A stretch of DNA of 7,234 bases from an uncultured Clostridium sp. GTDB taxonomy: Bacteria; Bacillota; Clostridia; UBA1212; UBA1255. Below the pieces are notes generated by a model. The model saw only the letters and a program-made list of their open reading frames with translations, searched no databases and was not told the origin of the DNA. Each line of letters begins with the position of its first letter. Position 1 is the first letter of the stretch. The stretch lies in assembly GCA_900555605.1 (NCBI GenBank), contig USLW01000098.1:1-7234 (forward strand), in the 5' to 3' direction. Positions 5,824 to 7,234 of this stretch are shown one piece after another. A program made the translations under genes and the position numbers.

Positions 5824-7234
5824 TTATGATTTGCGTTTCTTTCTGATAACGATCACCGCGGCGGCAGCTCCGCAGACTGCAACGACACAAACAATGACCG
5901 CAATCCAAAGTCCCGCATTGCTGTCGCTGTCGGATTCATCGGCAGGCGCTTTTGTTGCGGGTACCTTTGTGACCTCAGGCGTATTGTCCGCAGGCTTTTC
6001 CGTAACCTCCGGCGTCGGAGTTGCAGGCTTCGGCGTCGGGGTTGCATCTAAATCGTCTACGGTACCGTCCGGATCGCCGTTTTCAATCACAAGACACTGT
6101 ACAAACAAGCCGTATTCAGCCTCATATCCGTTTTCAAATATCAGCGTGTTCGGATCCGTCGGCATCTCATGCTTCCATATGCCCGGCTGTCCCTGCGGAT
6201 AGCCTTCTGCATCAACTCCTGGTTCGCCCTCCCAGATTACTACCAGATAGTGACCCGACCCAAGAGGCTCCGGGAACGTAATCGTACAATCAAGATTGTC
6301 CTTATGATTGGAAATTGTCGTATCATAAACCGGCTCGCCCTCAATTGTCGCAAAATAATCATATGTCCACTTAAACACCGTGAAGCGGAAAGCCGTCTGC
6401 TCACCGTTGTAAGTGGGCATTTCTTTGTAGGTAACGGATTTTAGTGCATCACCCGCGGGTACCGTGAAGCGGAACCCGATCTCCTTGCCTACATCCATCG
6501 GAATTGCCTCTCCCTTTTCAGGCGCAGATGCATCATAGATCGGAACCACCTTTAGAGAGGTAAGCTCTCCGGATAAAGAATCCATTTGGATATTGTCCAG
6601 GTACATCGTACTGCCGCGGGTTGAAAAACCGACAGTATTATCACTGCTGATTTTCGCCCGATCCGTCGTACCCACCTCAGCGCCGGCGGCATCTTTGATA
6701 ACCGCTTTCGTAAAATACGAATCCTTCAATTCCGAATAGGCAACAGAACCCAGCAAAGTGTCCTCCGCATATATGGAAACGACCTGATCTTTTTCCACAA
6801 TTTTAATGTTCACATAATCATTTTCAAAGTTCTTTCCTGACGGAAGCGATGCTGCATACCGCAGGTTGCCGATGCCTTTTGTGTGGACGGCATCTACATC
6901 CGCTTCTGTTTTAACGACAATATAAAGCTTATCACCATGAAGCTTCAGATAAATCCCGGCATAGCCGACACCGTTTTCAAATCCGTCGCTTTTATCGCCG
7001 TCGCCTTCAAAAAGACTCATTTGAATATTATCGTTTGCAACTGCATCGCGCACCTGATTGGTAGCGGTATCGAACACCTTTGTGACCTGATAAACTTGGG
7101 AAATCGTTCGGACAAAAATAAATCCGCTGTCATGACCCGTACTGCCGCCCTTTGCCTGAAGCTTGATCTCATAAGCCTCCGGCATCAGCAGCGTCTGTCC
7201 GAGCAGCAGCAATTGTCCGGACGAAATCCATCCT
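5824..7234 (-). CDS. Paralogous surface protein with Thr/Pro stalk and transmembrane anchor (5' end missing)
   Basis: The gene enters from the right edge; 469 residues are visible and no start lies in the window (a TTG at 7212 is internal). Alignment by eye with the downstream paralog (4244-5773) places the first visible residue (GWISSGQLLLL) near paralog residue 84, so the signal peptide and about 80 residues are missing. Both domains are kept: the jelly-roll-like domain (GVGYAGIYLKL, KGIGNLRY.A.LP.GK.F, YFTKA.I.DA, VGFSTRG, LDN), to about residue 225, and the second beta domain (MPTY, F.V.KWTYDY, N.DC...FPEP, GQPGIW, F.NGYEA), about 250-390. Then comes a Thr/Pro-rich stalk (TPTPKPATPTPEVTEKPADN and similar, about 395-440), one transmembrane helix (WIAVIVCVVAV...) and the tail RKKRKS. 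There is no LPxTG-like motif, so it stays in the membrane, unlike its neighbour. The two genes probably share one mRNA. Confidence 0.88.
   Translation of the reverse strand, partial: GWISSGQLLLLGQTLLMPEAYEIKLQAKGGSTGHDSGFIFVRTISQVYQVTKVFDTATNQVRDAVANDNIQMSLFEGDGDKSDGFENGVGYAGIYLKLHGDKLYIVVKTEADVDAVHTKGIGNLRYAASLPSGKNFENDYVNIKIVEKDQVVSIYAEDTLLGSVAYSELKDSYFTKAVIKDAAGAEVGTTDRAKISSDNTVGFSTRGSTMYLDNIQMDSLSGELTSLKVVPIYDASAPEKGEAIPMDVGKEIGFRFTVPAGDALKSVTYKEMPTYNGEQTAFRFTVFKWTYDYFATIEGEPVYDTTISNHKDNLDCTITFPEPLGSGHYLVVIWEGEPGVDAEGYPQGQPGIWKHEMPTDPNTLIFENGYEAEYGLFVQCLVIENGDPDGTVDDLDATPTPKPATPTPEVTEKPADNTPEVTKVPATKAPADESDSDSNAGLWIAVIVCVVAVCGAAAAVIVIRKKRKS

Overview
The window looks like a chromosomal stretch from a Gram-positive, probably gut-associated Clostridia-type Firmicute. 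This is an inference from several things: strong AGGAGG-type ribosome binding sites, sigma-A type promoters (one a perfect TTGACA-17-TATAAT), rho-independent terminators, a sortase-like C-terminal signal (VPATGD plus a hydrophobic segment plus KKRR), and surface proteins with TPTP-type stalks. Base composition is moderate, near half G+C by eye. I cannot name a species.

Layout, left to right. (1) 1-258, minus: the N-terminal part of an alpha/beta-hydrolase (esterase/lipase) cut by the left edge. (2) 395-1828, minus: a membrane-anchored extracellular protein joining a choice-of-anchor-A-like beta domain to seven gap-free 21-residue leucine-rich repeats. (3) 1916-2185: two outward-facing promoters, one for the LRR gene and a perfect consensus one for a tRNA-Leu(GAG) gene at 2045-2129, followed by a strong terminator. 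(4) 2186-2499: non-coding, with a second terminator-like hairpin. (5) 2500-3456, minus: an unrecognised cytoplasmic protein of 318 residues with its own strong promoter and a very short leader. (6) 3613-3762, minus: a possible 49-residue protein. (7) 3763-4243: no convincing gene. It holds an extended -10 promoter on the plus strand, large stem-loops, and the minus-strand terminator of the following operon. (8) 4244-7234, minus: two adjacent paralogous secreted proteins, the upstream one cut by the right edge. They share a concanavalin/laminin-G-like N-terminal domain and a second beta-rich domain. One ends in a sortase-type signal, the other in a Thr/Pro stalk plus a transmembrane anchor.

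How the parts relate. The tandem pair (8) reads as one transcription unit entering from the right, with a 50-base junction and a shared terminator at 4128-4171, and probably displays two related binding modules on the cell surface. The LRR protein is another displayed protein and may be co-transcribed with the hydrolase 136 bases downstream. The window is therefore mainly about surface display, interrupted by a tRNA gene and an orphan gene. The points most worth following up are the paired wall- versus membrane-anchored paralogs, the anchor-A/LRR fusion, the promoter-driven structured non-coding stretch at 3811-4031, and the unrecognised gene at 2500-3456.
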